Source: Alistipes_A hominis
Lineage (GTDB): Bacteria > Bacteroidota > Bacteroidia > Bacteroidales > Rikenellaceae
NCBI RefSeq assembly: GCF_014288115.1
Contig: NZ_JACOOK010000001.1
Location: forward strand, 124,001-188,000
Direction of reading: 5' to 3'
DNA length: 64,000 bases
Within the stretch, counting starts at the first letter, position 1, and each line of letters starts with the position of its first letter. Below are positions 16,596-25,357 of this stretch, in pieces. A program made the translations under genes and the position numbers. The notes beneath the pieces are model-generated. The model was not told where the DNA came from. It worked only from the letters and a program-made list of their open reading frames with translations, and made no database searches.

Positions 16596-17909
16596 TCAAA
16601 AACTACCGGAACTGTCCGGCATACAGCAAAGCGTTTCCCAGATTTTCGTACGCAGCATGGAAGCGTTCAGCTTGTTGTTCACCCGGGTCGGGTGCACGGC
16701 ATTGGTCAGGAAAACCATGTAAACGCCCGTCCGGCTGTCCATCCAGAAAATCGTCCCGGTGAACCCGGTATGGCCGAAACGGGTCTCGCCGCCCAATTCG
16801 CCCGTTTTCGGGTCCCGCTTATCGAACCCGAGGCCGCGCCAAACGCCCTGTTCCGTATAGGGCGACTCCGTAAAAAGCTCGACGGTCTTGCGGGTCAGCA
16901 CCTGCCGTCCGGCATAAGTTCCGCCCCCGAGGATCATCTCGCAGAAACGAGCCATGTCGCACGCCGTCGTAAACAGTCCGGCGTTGCCGCCCACGCCGCC
17001 CATCAGAGCTCCCAGTTCATCGTGCACATACCCCTGCACCGTTCCGCGTCCGAGGATATAGTCGGTCTCGGTAGGCAGGCAGTTCCTCTTATCGCGGTAT
17101 TGCAACGGATTGTAATAAGTGTCCGTGCAGTCCAATTCGGCGAACAGTTCCCGCGTCAGTTCGTCGAGGGGCCGACCGGAAACGCGTTCGACGATCATCT
17201 TCAACAGCAAAAAATTCGTATCGCTGTACAGGTAACTGCCGCGACGGGCCGGCTTATAATCCCGCACGATCTGTCCGAGGATCAGCGTATCGACCGCCGG
17301 ATTGACATACAGGTCGTCGGCCGCCTGCCGCCAGCCGGGCCGCGAAGCCGAACAAAGGTAAGCCGTATCGTAAGCGATCTCCCCGGCCACGTAATAGTTT
17401 TTGCCGACCTGATGCGGATAGGCGGCCGTCCGTTTACCGCTGAACATGCTTCCGCCGGCGGCATTGCGCACCAACGGCGTATAAAAAACCTGCGCGCGCA
17501 GTCCCGAAGTGTGCGTCAGCAACTCCCGCAGCGAAATCCCTCCGACCGGCGTAGCCGCCAGTTCGGGCAGGTAACGCCCGACGGCTTCCATAACTTTCAA
17601 TTTACCCTGATCGTACAACCGCATCACGGCGAAAGTCGTCGAAAGCACCTTGGTACATGAAGCTACGTCGAAAAGATCTCCGTCCGCTACGGGTCGTTTT
17701 CCGGAATAGTCGTGACAGCCGTAATGGCGGGCATAGCAGATCCCGTCCCGGTCGCCCACGACGAGCGAAGCCCCGGGAAAGGCCCGGCATTTCAGCCCAT
17801 CGTCGATCATCGAATCCAGTTTCACACGCACGCACTCCGGAATATCCCGGGCAGACGACGACAGAGCCGACGCCCATACGATAAAACATAAAACAATCTT
17901 TCGAACCAT
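16596..17909 (-). CDS. Serine hydrolase, class C beta-lactamase/AmiE-like
   Basis: A 437-residue exported protein with a signal peptide over residues 1-20 and a penicillin-binding/beta-lactamase fold. The nucleophile motif SxxK is Ser84-Cys-Thr-Lys87 in DVASCTK; a YSDTN segment stands for the YxN motif and RFGHTGFTG for the KTG-like motif. It is the third gene of the NamZ-GH20 operon, 15 bases after GH20. In Bacillus subtilis a protein of this fold (YbbE/AmiE) sits with nagZ and namZ and removes peptides from MurNAc, so a muropeptide amidase or esterase role is inferred rather than antibiotic resistance. Confidence 0.85.
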   Translation of the reverse strand: MVRKIVLCFIVWASALSSSARDIPECVRVKLDSMIDDGLKCRAFPGASLVVGDRDGICYARHYGCHDYSGKRPVADGDLFDVASCTKVLSTTFAVMRLYDQGKLKVMEAVGRYLPELAATPVGGISLRELLTHTSGLRAQVFYTPLVRNAAGGSMFSGKRTAAYPHQVGKNYYVAGEIAYDTAYLCSASRPGWRQAADDLYVNPAVDTLILGQIVRDYKPARRGSYLYSDTNFLLLKMIVERVSGRPLDELTRELFAELDCTDTYYNPLQYRDKRNCLPTETDYILGRGTVQGYVHDELGALMGGVGGNAGLFTTACDMARFCEMILGGGTYAGRQVLTRKTVELFTESPYTEQGVWRGLGFDKRDPKTGELGGETRFGHTGFTGTIFWMDSRTGVYMVFLTNAVHPTRVNNKLNASMLRTKIWETLCCMPDSSGSF

Positions 17910-17924
17910 CGAATCTTTTTTAAA

Positions 17925-20414
17925 TTACAACCGGGGAACTACCCGCAAATCCTGCCATCCGAGAATCGTTTCGCCATTGCCTCCCCGGATCGAGATGCGG
18001 ACGGCCCGAACCGGCGCCGAAGGGCGCAGCACGACGCTTCCGTCCGGCTTCAACGGAATTTCTTCCCCGAACGTCTTGCCGTCGGCCGAACAAGCGGCCG
18101 TACCGTCGGTCACGATGTAACGGGTAACGTCCGGAAGTCCCGTCCGGACATCGATCGCCTCGCAATCGACCGGCTCGTCGAACGCGAACAGGATATAATC
18201 GCCCGCCTTGCAGGGGGAAACCGTACGTACGTAAGATGAAAATTGGTAATCGGCGCTGTTGCGGATCGGAAATTTCCCGGAACAGGTCAGCGAACTGGTT
18301 ACGGAAACCGCCGGCTCGATATAGGGCGAAGGCCTGAGGTTCAGCGTCAATTCTTCCCGTTTCGAACTGTTGTTTTTCAGCGTGACCAGCAGGTCGGCCG
18401 TGCGGTTCGCCGAATCGGCGTACAATCTCAGATCGCGCAGCGGATTGATTTTTTGCCCGTTTCGAATAATCGTATAAGCCGTATCCGGGCCGCTCACTTC
18501 GAGCCGCACGATCATCGCATTGTCCCGCCGCTGCGTGAACGACAACAGCCAGAGCCCGTCGCGGGTCACGTAATCTTTCAACGGCACCCTGAAAACCCGT
18601 TGTTCGGCTGGAGCCAGCTCCGCCCGGAAAAGCTCGGCGACAGGGAAAACGGCCGTACTGTACCCGCCGCAGCCGAACGCCCGAAACCGGTAGCGCTCCG
18701 GACGATCCGTGCGCAGCGGCTCGGTATAGAGCGCGGACGACTCGTCCGGCTCGCTCAGGTCGGTCGTATAACGAATCTCGACGCCGGCGATTTCCGGCGT
18801 AACGGTAACGACGCCCGAGCGGTACTCCGTCTGCGGCGGAAACATGCGGAACCGGATGCCCATCGCACCCAACCGTTCGAGGTGCCCGGAGGTCAACCGC
18901 CGGTAAAAATCGTTCCAGTCGCGCTGTCCGGGCTGCGTCCACCCCACTTCGGCCAACGCGCAAAGCCTCGGATAGCCTTGATACTCGGCGAAACGTTCCG
19001 GCTCGTTCAGCAATTCGGCCCACTGCGCCGCCTCAACGCCCCGCACCCGTTCCAACCGTTCGGCCGAAAGAAAATCCGCCGGCTCGAAATCGTACACCCG
19101 CCGCACGTCGACCCGACCGGCCCAGGTATGGCCGCGGTCCCACGGATGCTGCTTCATGTCAATGTAGCAATAGGAAGCGGGCATCATCACGACAGGCTGT
19201 CCGGCCGCGGCGGCCTGCCGACATACGTCGACGTTCTCCCAACCGTAAATCAGCGTCGCCGGACGCAAATTGCGGGCCTGAACGGCCTCGTTCCAGGCCG
19301 CGCATGTCTTGCCGACGCTATGGACGAGGTCTTCGAGGCGGTGTACGAAATATCCCCGCAGCTCGGCGGGCGTTTTCATCTTTTTCTCCGTCATCAGCGC
19401 CCGGCAGCGGGGACAATTCCGCCAATAGCGGACGCTGACCTCGTCGCCGCCGATATGGATGTATTTCGACGGAAAAAGTCCGGCAAGCTCCTGCAGAATG
19501 TCGCGCAGCATTTCGAAATTCTCTTCGCGACCGGCGCAAAGCGTTTCCCGCATCTCCTCCGGCTTGTAGGTAACCGAACCGGACGTCCGGCAGAACGTTT
19601 CCGGATAAACCGACGTAAGCGTCTGGCTGTGTCCGGGCAGGTCGATCTCCGGGATGATCTCCACGTTGCGGAACGCGGCGTAATCCACGATCTCGCGGAC
19701 ATCCTGCTGCGTATAGAATCCGCCGTAACGCTCGTTCCCCGAGCCGTAGGAAGGCGGTAGCACTTCGCCGGGCCCCCGCCAAGCTCCCCGGGACGTAAGT
19801 TCCGGATACTTTTTAATTTCGACCCGCCAGCCGTTGTCGTCGGTCAAATGCCAATGCAGCGTATTGAGCTTATGACGCGCTATCCAGTCGATATACCGCA
19901 TCACGGCCGCCTTGTCCGAAAAGTTACGAGACACGTCGAGCATAACGCCCCGGTAAGCGAAACGGGGCGCATCCTCGATATGAAAACAGGGGATCGCGAA
20001 CGTTTCGGCATGTTGCGCGGCGTCCGGCCGGTAAACCGATACCGGCATCAGTTGAAACAGGGTTTGCAGCGCATAGAACGCTCCGCCCCGGTCGTTCGCC
20101 CGGATCGTGATCCTGCTCGGGGAGATATCCAACAGGTAGCCCTCCTCGGACAATCCGCCCTCGTGCTTTTCGATGGATATCTGCTGGATGCTGCGGCGAT
20201 GTCCGCCGGCGGCAAGGCGGTAGCCGCACACCCGCTCGATGTGGTCGTTCAGGTAATCGAACAAATCCGGAAAAGCGGGACTGTAAATTTCAGTCTGCTT
20301 GGCGACCAGGAACTCCCCCTCCCGCTTGTCCGCCCGTTCGGGTCGCGGAATCAGGTTCTGGCCGTGACAAAACAGACCCAGCAAAACGAATAACAGGCTC
20401 AGGCTACTCTTCAT
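17925..20414 (-). CDS. Exported beta-N-acetylhexosaminidase, GH20
   Basis: An 829-residue exo-beta-N-acetylhexosaminidase that would release terminal GlcNAc or GalNAc. The signal peptide covers about residues 1-19 (MKSSLSLLFVLLGLF). A GH20b N-terminal domain is followed by the catalytic TIM barrel with the acid/base pair in HIGGDEV. A chitobiase-type C-terminal domain and a final discoidin-like domain follow. The ATG at 20414 overlaps the DUF1343 gene by 11 bases, so the two are coupled. The operon context suggests GlcNAc removal from peptidoglycan fragments, the job done by GH3 NagZ elsewhere, but host glycans are an alternative. Confidence 0.92.
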   Translation of the reverse strand: MKSSLSLLFVLLGLFCHGQNLIPRPERADKREGEFLVAKQTEIYSPAFPDLFDYLNDHIERVCGYRLAAGGHRRSIQQISIEKHEGGLSEEGYLLDISPSRITIRANDRGGAFYALQTLFQLMPVSVYRPDAAQHAETFAIPCFHIEDAPRFAYRGVMLDVSRNFSDKAAVMRYIDWIARHKLNTLHWHLTDDNGWRVEIKKYPELTSRGAWRGPGEVLPPSYGSGNERYGGFYTQQDVREIVDYAAFRNVEIIPEIDLPGHSQTLTSVYPETFCRTSGSVTYKPEEMRETLCAGREENFEMLRDILQELAGLFPSKYIHIGGDEVSVRYWRNCPRCRALMTEKKMKTPAELRGYFVHRLEDLVHSVGKTCAAWNEAVQARNLRPATLIYGWENVDVCRQAAAAGQPVVMMPASYCYIDMKQHPWDRGHTWAGRVDVRRVYDFEPADFLSAERLERVRGVEAAQWAELLNEPERFAEYQGYPRLCALAEVGWTQPGQRDWNDFYRRLTSGHLERLGAMGIRFRMFPPQTEYRSGVVTVTPEIAGVEIRYTTDLSEPDESSALYTEPLRTDRPERYRFRAFGCGGYSTAVFPVAELFRAELAPAEQRVFRVPLKDYVTRDGLWLLSFTQRRDNAMIVRLEVSGPDTAYTIIRNGQKINPLRDLRLYADSANRTADLLVTLKNNSSKREELTLNLRPSPYIEPAVSVTSSLTCSGKFPIRNSADYQFSSYVRTVSPCKAGDYILFAFDEPVDCEAIDVRTGLPDVTRYIVTDGTAACSADGKTFGEEIPLKPDGSVVLRPSAPVRAVRISIRGGNGETILGWQDLRVVPRL

Positions 20415-21609
20415 ACAGCAAATACGGTTTACGGCTCTGTTTGAAACGTTCCACATCCTCCCTCCAGCGGGCCTCGATCTGCCCGGCGTCGGCTCCTTCG
20501 ACGATCATACGGCGAACGTAATCGACCCCGATAAGCTTTTCGAACATCGGCGTAAAGAACTTTTCGCCCAGGTTCAGTTGCCGGTAACAATCGATCACGT
20601 AGGCCAGGTTGACCCCTTCGCGCCACACCTGTTCGTCGGACGGGACGCTCCGCAGATCGACGCCGTAGCACAGCCGGTCTTTCAGCGGCGGATTTTTCGC
20701 TCCGGCGTTGCTGTGCGGCGTAAAGCGGAACGAAGTCCTTTTCAGATCCGGATGCCCGTAAGCCTGAAACGGGAAATCGGTGCCCCGTCCGAGACTGACC
20801 GGCGTTCCTTCGAAAAAGCACAGCGAACTGTACAGGTAAACGGCGCGCATGTTCGGCAGATTCGGAGACGGTTTTTCGGGCAGTACATACCGCGTTCGGT
20901 GCGTATAATTCAGGCACGGAATCACTGTCAGGGAGCAGACGGCAGCGTCGTCGAGCCACCCTTCGCCGTTGATCATCCCGGCCAGCTCGCCGAGAGTCAT
21001 CCCGTGCACGACCGGAATCGGATGCATACCGACGAACGACCGGTATTTCGGATCGAGCACCGGGCCGTCGACGTAAAAGCCGTTCGGATTCGGACGATCC
21101 AGCACGATCATCCGCACGTCGTTGTCGGCACAGGCCTGCATCATGTAATGCATCGACGACAGGTACGTATAATAGCGCAGGCCGACGTCCTGGATGTCGA
21201 ACAGCACGACGTCGAGCTGTTTCATATACTCGGCGGGCGGGCATTTATTGGCCCCGTAAACCGAAACGATCGGGATCCCCGTCCGGGCGTCCCGGCCGTC
21301 GGAAACGTGTTCGCCTGCGTCGGCATCGCCGCGAAACCCGTGTTCCGGCGCGAAAACCATTTTCAGATCCACTCCCAGCGCATACAGCGAATCCACGATA
21401 TGCGTCCGACCGATACGGCCGGTATGGTTAGTCAGTATCCCCACCCGCTTGCCTTCGATCAGCGGCAGGTACCGGTCGGTACGCTCGGCCCCGACGACCA
21501 CGCGGTCGCTCCCCGCAACCCGGCAGGCCAGCAACGCAAAAACAACGATCAGTAGTCTCAATTTATTCAACAATAACGGATTTAGCAAAATTCGGGGCCG
21601 ATCCACCAC
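20404..21609 (-). CDS. namZ: DUF1343 protein, exo-beta-N-acetylmuramidase NamZ-like
   Basis: NamZ-family (DUF1343, GH171) enzymes cleave MurNAc from the non-reducing end of peptidoglycan chains. The conserved blocks VGILTNHTG, VFAPEHGFRG, VLFDIQDVGLRYYTY and VLDRPNPNG are all present, so the catalytic core looks complete. The start is uncertain: GTG at 21609 gives 401 residues, while a TTG at 21570 would place a cleaner signal peptide (LNKLRLLIVVFALLACRVAG). First gene of the operon with GH20 and a serine hydrolase. The promoter lies against the left end of the conjugative transposon. Confidence 0.87.
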   Translation of the reverse strand: MVDRPRILLNPLLLNKLRLLIVVFALLACRVAGSDRVVVGAERTDRYLPLIEGKRVGILTNHTGRIGRTHIVDSLYALGVDLKMVFAPEHGFRGDADAGEHVSDGRDARTGIPIVSVYGANKCPPAEYMKQLDVVLFDIQDVGLRYYTYLSSMHYMMQACADNDVRMIVLDRPNPNGFYVDGPVLDPKYRSFVGMHPIPVVHGMTLGELAGMINGEGWLDDAAVCSLTVIPCLNYTHRTRYVLPEKPSPNLPNMRAVYLYSSLCFFEGTPVSLGRGTDFPFQAYGHPDLKRTSFRFTPHSNAGAKNPPLKDRLCYGVDLRSVPSDEQVWREGVNLAYVIDCYRQLNLGEKFFTPMFEKLIGVDYVRRMIVEGADAGQIEARWREDVERFKQSRKPYLLYEE

Positions 21610-21747
21610 ACCCTGATATCATTCGCATCGGCATGGCGAGCAAACCGGCTCAGACTCTTTATCGAAATCGGACAAGCCCCCCTTCTCGCCGATAGTACCG
21701 ATAAATTCCGCACCTCCTCTTTCATTTTATCGGATATCCCCGATTTA

Positions 21748-21755
21748 CAAAGTTA
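21748..21755 (-). promoter_or_regulatory. Probable -7 box of the namZ operon
   Basis: TAACTTTG on the minus strand matches TAnnTTTG and lies about 140-185 bases before the possible namZ starts. Its -33 region would fall at about 21774-21778, on the transposon junction, and no TTG is present there. Confidence 0.45.
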
Positions 21756-21776
21756 ACGATTTTCCCTCGGATTAAT

Positions 21777-21786
21777 GTATATTTGC
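21777..21786 (+). other. Candidate attachment-site core of the conjugative transposon
   Basis: GTATATTTGC fits GTAnnTTTGC, the core recognised by IntDOT-type integrases, and lies exactly where GC-rich chromosome gives way to AT-rich DNA. It also resembles a -7 promoter box, so the match alone is not proof; position and composition shift support it. Confidence 0.55.
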
Positions 21787-21947
21787 TCTATGAAGTTACG
21801 AAAAGAGTGTATTTTATTGGAAATGAGCGTATGTTAATCGCTCATGATAGTAATAGGTTACGATTTAGTTAGTTATCTGCTGCATTATTCTTCTGCGCGT
21901 TGCGTAACCTTCAAAGAACTCTTCGTATGCAAAAGTAACAATAAAAC

Positions 21948-21982
21948 GGGAGATTTTGATATGAATCTCCCTGATTTTTTTT
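21948..21982 (+). terminator. Intrinsic terminator near the transposon left end
   Basis: GGGAGATT (21948-21955) pairs with AATCTCCC (21964-21971), followed shortly by eight T. It would stop transcription entering the element from the chromosome. Confidence 0.7.
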
Positions 21983-22045
21983 CTATCTCATACAAGTTTT
22001 TCCGTAAAAGCGGCTTTATTCGGGCACACCATCGTACAAAAGGAT

Positions 22046-22302
22046 TTTGAACGAACGTGTGCCGACTATCGCATAAGCGGAGAAAAGGGCTTTGCCTCAC
22101 GCCTAAACAACAGTTTAGACTGATGAGGCAAGGCCCATTTCTTTTATGCTTATGCCAAAGAGGTGCTTTTACGGCTTTTCAGATGATTTTTCTTTTTCGC
22201 TGTTCCTTTGAGCCGGAAGCGGAAAGCCGTGTATGACCGCTTGTCCATAAATGGAGCAAGCCGTCACCCACAGCAGGCAAACCGGGAAGAATGATTTTAT
22301 CT
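22046..22302 (+). repeat. Left-end block, intact copy of the repeat at 31272-31455
   Basis: Shared landmarks in the same order at both sites are ACGTGTGC, GAGAAAAGGGCTTT.CCTCACGCC, TTCTTTTT/GCT, CACAGCAGGCAAA and GAAGAATGATTTTATC. The second copy is diverged and lacks about 70 bases, including one arm of the nested hairpin. Confidence 0.7.
22087..22135. repeat. Nested inverted repeat (structured RNA or terminator)
   Basis: GGGCTTTGCCTCA (22087-22099) pairs with TGAGGCAAGGCCC (22123-22135) apart from one bulge; inside, CTAAAC pairs with GTTTAG. T-rich sequence follows the right arm on the plus strand. Confidence 0.6.
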
Positions 22303-22792
22303 ACCCGCCCCGACACGTCCGGCCGGACAGATAAAACCATACTTCCTTGCAGGTGGTTTGCCCGGTTTCACACTACCGGATATGTTCTTTTCTTTTGATG
22401 GAGATTCCATTTTTCACGGATTTCCCTTTTGAAGTTTTCCTGCCAAATCTGCCTCTACTTCCGTTTACCTCCATTTTCGCGCCTTTCAGTGAGCCGCATC
22501 AAGCAGTCATTTTCGTGCTGGGTGCAAAGGTAACTCCGGGATTGTACGGGAAAGCAAGGTCAAGCCTCCTGTTTTCTGGGAAAATCTCCAGCCCTTCGGG
22601 TAGTATTTTCCCGAAAAACCTTGCATTCCCTAATCCCTACCTTTTTAGGCACCCGAAACGAAAACGACCGATGCGACAGAAAGACGCATTAAAAAAATGT
22701 CGGATAAACGAGAGGCAGATAAGATAGTTTGAAACTCAACTCCCTCAGCTCTTGAATCCGCATTAAAATAAAAAATCAAAAACAAAACGGAT

Positions 22793-23128
22793 ATGAGAAC
22801 AGCAATAGCAACAAAATTCGTGGCTTGGGAAGTGCCGACATTGGACGCACTGAAAGGCAGCAAGGTTTACATCCTACGTGAGAAACTGAACAACGGAGGG
22901 CAGATGAACCGAGAAGAAAAGGATTGGCTCACCGAAAAAGTGAACAGCAACACCTATTTCAAGAGCGCAGTCCCCTTGCAAGGCTGGAGGTTTGACTTCT
23001 CCGACATTCTCCGAACCTACATCGTGAAGCAATACGGACATTGGGCGGAATACAAGGCTACCGACAAGACCGCACTCCGCAATTTCCTTTACGGCAGGAT
23101 TGACAGCATCGTGGAACTTAACAAATGA
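22793..23128 (+). CDS. Conserved conjugative-transposon protein, unknown function
   Basis: A 111-residue soluble protein with no recognised domain, rich in charged residues. It is first in a tightly packed rightward run of small genes (22793-26471) typical of the accessory end of Bacteroides conjugative transposons. Upstream sits the element's recurring AAAATC-AAA leader motif (22764-22790), supporting ATG 22793. The role is unknown. Confidence 0.72.
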   Translation: MRTAIATKFVAWEVPTLDALKGSKVYILREKLNNGGQMNREEKDWLTEKVNSNTYFKSAVPLQGWRFDFSDILRTYIVKQYGHWAEYKATDKTALRNFLYGRIDSIVELNK

Positions 23129-23135
23129 TACGGCT

Positions 23136-23351
23136 ATGACAGCAACGGTATACTTCAGACAAATGACGCAATACATGGGGCTTGCGATATGCACCCTAAT
23201 CGTGCGCACCACCCTTTGGGTGTTAGGCATCCTTTGGGGTATCGTAAGAGAGATAATAAACGGAGTGTTCCGAGTGGCGATAGGCATAATCGTGGCTGTC
23301 CTTTCCACTATCGCCTTCTTCGGCTTCATCCTTTGGTTATTCACCCTTTAA
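23136..23351 (+). CDS. Small membrane protein, unknown function
   Basis: A 71-residue protein dominated by two hydrophobic segments (about residues 14-36 and 42-70: LGILWGIVREIING and VLSTIAFFGFILWLF). ATG 23136, 7 bases after the upstream stop, is preferred to an in-frame ATG at 23100 that overlaps the upstream gene. It probably sits in the inner membrane. No family recognised. Confidence 0.6.
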   Translation: MTATVYFRQMTQYMGLAICTLIVRTTLWVLGILWGIVREIINGVFRVAIGIIVAVLSTIAFFGFILWLFTL

Positions 23352-23362
23352 TCCTTACCGAC

Positions 23363-23620
23363 ATGAACAAGACAACGGAAAAAATGCCTACATGGAGTTT
23401 ATGTTACCTCATAAATGGGGACGCAACAGGATTGACGGACAATGAAATCCTCTTGATTGATAGATGGATGAATGATTGGCAGGTACAAATCGTTTCACCC
23501 GTTACGGATGAGGAAGGAAACGCACAACCATACTTTTCACGCTATCCGCTTTTCGGACTTCCTGCCGAAGTGGAGGACTGCGACATACTTTATTTGAATG
23601 ACAACCCATCAAAAATATAG
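23363..23620 (+). CDS. Small conserved transposon protein, unknown function
   Basis: An 85-residue acidic soluble protein beginning MNKTTEKMPTWSLCYLINGD. It lies 11 bases after the membrane protein gene and 4 bases before the PcfK-like gene, so it belongs to the same operon. No domain is recognised. The frame is open upstream, but ATG 23363 is the first with appropriate spacing. Confidence 0.62.
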   Translation: MNKTTEKMPTWSLCYLINGDATGLTDNEILLIDRWMNDWQVQIVSPVTDEEGNAQPYFSRYPLFGLPAEVEDCDILYLNDNPSKI

Positions 23621-23624
23621 CGAT

Positions 23625-24053
23625 ATGAAAACGACAGACCATTTCAAGAGAACGATACAGATGTATTTGGAGCAACGTGCGACGGAAGATGCGCTCTTTG
23701 CCAAGAACTACCGCAACCCTGCCAAGAACATAGACGATTGCGTGACCTACATTCTGAACTATGTGCAGAAAAGCGGTTGCAACGGCTTCACGGACGGGGA
23801 GATATACGGACAAGCCATACACTACTATGACGAGAACGAGATAGAGGTGGGCAAGCCTATCCAGTGTCAGATAGCCGTGAACCACGTGGTGGAACTTACC
23901 GCAGAGGAAAGGGCGGAAGCACGTCAGAACGCAATCCGACAATACCAAGACGAGGAACTCCGCAAGTTGCAGAACCGCAACAAGCCGAGAACCGCCACCA
24001 AAGCGACCACCCAAGAAGTACAACAACCCTCATTATTTGATTTAGGCTTATGA
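23625..24053 (+). CDS. PcfK-like protein
   Basis: A 142-residue protein resembling PcfK, a small protein paired with PcfJ in conjugative elements of Firmicutes and Bacteroidota; the biochemical role is unknown. It begins MKTTDHFKRTIQMYLEQRA, has a central region with IDDCVTYILNYVQKSG, and a charged C-terminus ending QQPSLFDLGL. The last 4 bases (ATGA) overlap the PcfJ-like gene, which fits the usual pairing. Confidence 0.75.
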   Translation: MKTTDHFKRTIQMYLEQRATEDALFAKNYRNPAKNIDDCVTYILNYVQKSGCNGFTDGEIYGQAIHYYDENEIEVGKPIQCQIAVNHVVELTAEERAEARQNAIRQYQDEELRKLQNRNKPRTATKATTQEVQQPSLFDLGL

Positions 24054-25333
24054 AACCGAGAACACACATACAGCAGGAAGTCGCACATCTGAGCAAGCGA
24101 CTACCGAGATTGACCGCCACGCAAAAGGCATACGCTTTCCGTCATTGCTTCAAGCACTACGCAATCAAGAGAGCGGACGGCACGAACATCTGTACCGAGT
24201 GCGGACATTCGTGGAAGAGCGACCACGACCTTGCAGACACCCTTTGCGGATGCACCTGCCCCCATTGCGGTATGCAGTTGGAAGCGTTGCGCACCCGAAA
24301 GAGCGTTTTCAGCGAGAATGAATACTTCTCCATTGTCACCACCAGCAAGCAGTATCAAGTGATACGCTTCTTCTTCGTCAAGTCCCGATACAAGGCAGGG
24401 CAAGCAGCCGAGTATTCCATTTATGAAGTGGTGCAGAGGTGGATTTCGCCCAAAGGCACAACCACCACCGTTGCCCGACTTCGTGGTATGTCAATGTTGT
24501 ATTACGACCAATGGGCGGAATACAGCGACATGGAGGTGCGCAAGAACAACGGACTTCACGCATACGATATAGCACCTATGTGTACCTATCCCCGACAGCG
24601 TTTCATCCCCGAACTGAAACGCAACGGTTTCAACGGGGACTATCACAACACACTGCCGTATGACCTTTTCACGGCTATCCTTTCCGACAGCCGAGCCGAA
24701 ACACTCTTGAAGGCAGGGCAATACGCCATGTTGAGCTACTATATTCGCAGTTCCTTTGACATGGAGCAATATTGGGCATCCGTCAAGATTTGCATCCGCA
24801 ACGGTTACACCATTTCAGACGGCTCCGTATGGTGCGACACCATAGATCTCCTGCGTCATTTTGGCAAGGACACGAACAGCCCGAAATACGTCTGCCCTGC
24901 CGACCTCAAAGCGGAACACGACAAGTTGGTGGCAAAGCGCAACCTGCAAAGGGAGCGTGAGCGGACGGAACAGCAACGGCAAAAGGCGATTGAGGACGAG
25001 AAGAACTATCTGAAAGACAAAGGAATGTTCTTCGGGTTGATGTTCTCCGACAACCTTATCCTTATCAAAGTTATTGAGAGCGTGGAGGAAATGGAAGCAG
25101 AGGGAAAAGCCATGCACCATTGCGTGGGTGGCTACCATAGAAGAAAAGACTCCCTAATCCTCTCCGCCACCATTGACGGAAAGCGGATTGAGACGATAGA
25201 GGTTTCACTGACAACGCTGAAAGTGGTACAGAGCAGAGGGGCATGCAATTCCAACACCGAGTACCACGACCGCATCATCCGACTTGTGGAAGACAATGCC
25301 GGACTGATACAACAGCGGATGAACGCAGCATAA
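24050..25333 (+). CDS. PcfJ-like protein
   Basis: A 427-residue PcfJ-family protein. Two cysteine pairs near residues 46-70 (CTECGHSW, CGCTCPHCG) look like a zinc ribbon, and the C-terminal region has the family block AMHHCVGGYHRRKDSLI. Function is not established; the family is associated with conjugative and phage-like elements. Co-translated with the PcfK-like gene. Composition matches the transposon core, not the AT-rich cargo that follows. Confidence 0.8.
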   Translation: MKPRTHIQQEVAHLSKRLPRLTATQKAYAFRHCFKHYAIKRADGTNICTECGHSWKSDHDLADTLCGCTCPHCGMQLEALRTRKSVFSENEYFSIVTTSKQYQVIRFFFVKSRYKAGQAAEYSIYEVVQRWISPKGTTTTVARLRGMSMLYYDQWAEYSDMEVRKNNGLHAYDIAPMCTYPRQRFIPELKRNGFNGDYHNTLPYDLFTAILSDSRAETLLKAGQYAMLSYYIRSSFDMEQYWASVKICIRNGYTISDGSVWCDTIDLLRHFGKDTNSPKYVCPADLKAEHDKLVAKRNLQRERERTEQQRQKAIEDEKNYLKDKGMFFGLMFSDNLILIKVIESVEEMEAEGKAMHHCVGGYHRRKDSLILSATIDGKRIETIEVSLTTLKVVQSRGACNSNTEYHDRIIRLVEDNAGLIQQRMNAA

Positions 25334-25357
25334 TATCAACCTATAATACAAAATGAT

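Larger units (their letters stand above)
21787..22792. other. Transposon left-end non-coding region
   Basis: About 1 kb without a supportable gene. It holds a terminator (21948-21982), a long nested hairpin (22087-22135), a block repeated in decayed form at 31272-31455, further short inverted repeats (GGCAAACC/GGTTTGCC, and an imperfect ATTTTATCT/AGATAAAA pair near 22293-22340), and a minus-strand -7 box TACCTTTG at 22532-22525. It may be a regulatory leader for the rightward accessory operon. Confidence 0.5.

Noticed and set aside
16596..17909. Beta-lactamase resistance gene
   Set aside because: The fold is shared, but operon context and motif variants (SCTK, YSD, HTG) point to a cell-wall fragment hydrolase.
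21844..22050. 68-codon frame across the left-end terminator
   Set aside because: It would be translated through the hairpin and T-run; no similarity recognised.
22347..22727. 126-codon frame in the transposon left end
   Set aside because: Spans inverted repeats and a minus-strand promoter box, starts in non-coding-looking sequence, and resembles no family.
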